Assembly (NCBI GenBank): GCA_024742755.1
Contig: JANSXW010000005.1
Location: 1-64,000 of the forward strand
Reading direction: 5' to 3'
Length of the DNA: 64,000 bases
From: a bacterium
GTDB taxonomy: Bacteria; Bacteroidota; Bacteroidia; Chitinophagales; Saprospiraceae
Below are positions 63,991 to 64,000 of the stretch, piece after piece. Position numbers and translations under genes: made by a program. The stretch's first letter is position 1, and each line of letters opens with the position of its first letter. The notes beneath the pieces are model-generated. The model was not told the origin of the DNA. It did no database searches and saw only the letters and a program-made list of their open reading frames with translations.

Positions 63991-64000
63991 CGCCCCTCCC

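Overview
The window reads as chromosome of a marine-type Bacteroidota, probably the Saprospiria (Lewinella/Phaeodactylibacter-like); this placement is inference. The supports are six large secreted proteins ending in type IX secretion (T9SS) sorting domains, promoters of the Bacteroidota form TTG/TTTG-N18-19-TAnnTTTG, few obvious Shine-Dalgarno sites, a futalosine-route menaquinone gene (mqnB), citrulline hydrolase ctlX, and moderately high G+C. No tRNA, rRNA, CRISPR array, transposase, prophage or plasmid gene was seen. The region looks like ordinary chromosome with a few unusual accessory genes.

Layout. 1-4.2 kb: end of an exonuclease gene, then two MbnP-like lipoproteins and two MbnH/MauG-like di-heme enzymes packed as one unit. 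4.2-4.7 kb: a cluster of REP-like hairpins. 4.7-9.2 kb: cupin, accD, hemE, a DAACS symporter and a small conserved protein. 9.3-13.4 kb: a TlpA-like lipoprotein and an 894-residue TIR-like/TPR/SDR fusion. 13.4-18.3 kb: a VPS10/BNR propeller protein, a thioesterase, a conserved small protein, lipB and a frameshifted gene. 18.4-23.3 kb: a thioredoxin-dockerin protein, a TolB-like propeller lipoprotein, a nested inverted repeat, an outer-membrane protein, mqnB and prmC. 23.3-25.7 kb: a PAS histidine kinase coupled to prmC and a small membrane protein.

25.7-31.4 kb: a manganese/zinc-type ABC operon, one of whose permeases carries a fused DtxR-type regulator, divergent from adenine deaminase across a perfect TTTAGA-N4-TCTAAA palindrome. 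31.4-36.7 kb: a surface propeller protein, a sodium/sugar symporter and a mannonate-type SDR. 36.8-41.3 kb: a formylglycine-generating-type enzyme, a large unknown secreted protein, and a sulfatase-fold lipoprotein that has lost its catalytic residues. 41.3-46.7 kb: a choice-of-anchor L surface protein, holA, an attC-like structured element and a DPM1-like glycosyltransferase. 46.9-51.8 kb: a beta-barrel protein, two tandem ATE/Bpt-like aminoacyl-transferase paralogues and a LytS/LytTR two-component pair. 52-56.6 kb: a hydrolase, a secreted unknown, a VWA protein, a peroxiredoxin-like protein and mdh. 56.9-61.7 kb: three tandem secreted M43-type metalloproteases. 61.8-64 kb: a methyltransferase, a DUF3467 protein and ctlX.

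The most unusual items are the TIR-like/TPR/SDR fusion, the permease-DtxR fusion with its operator-like palindrome beside a metal-dependent deaminase, the doubled MbnP/MbnH set, the tandem ATE-like pair, the FGE/pseudo-sulfatase neighbourhood, and three non-coding structured elements (REP-like cluster, nested inverted repeat, attC-like element).
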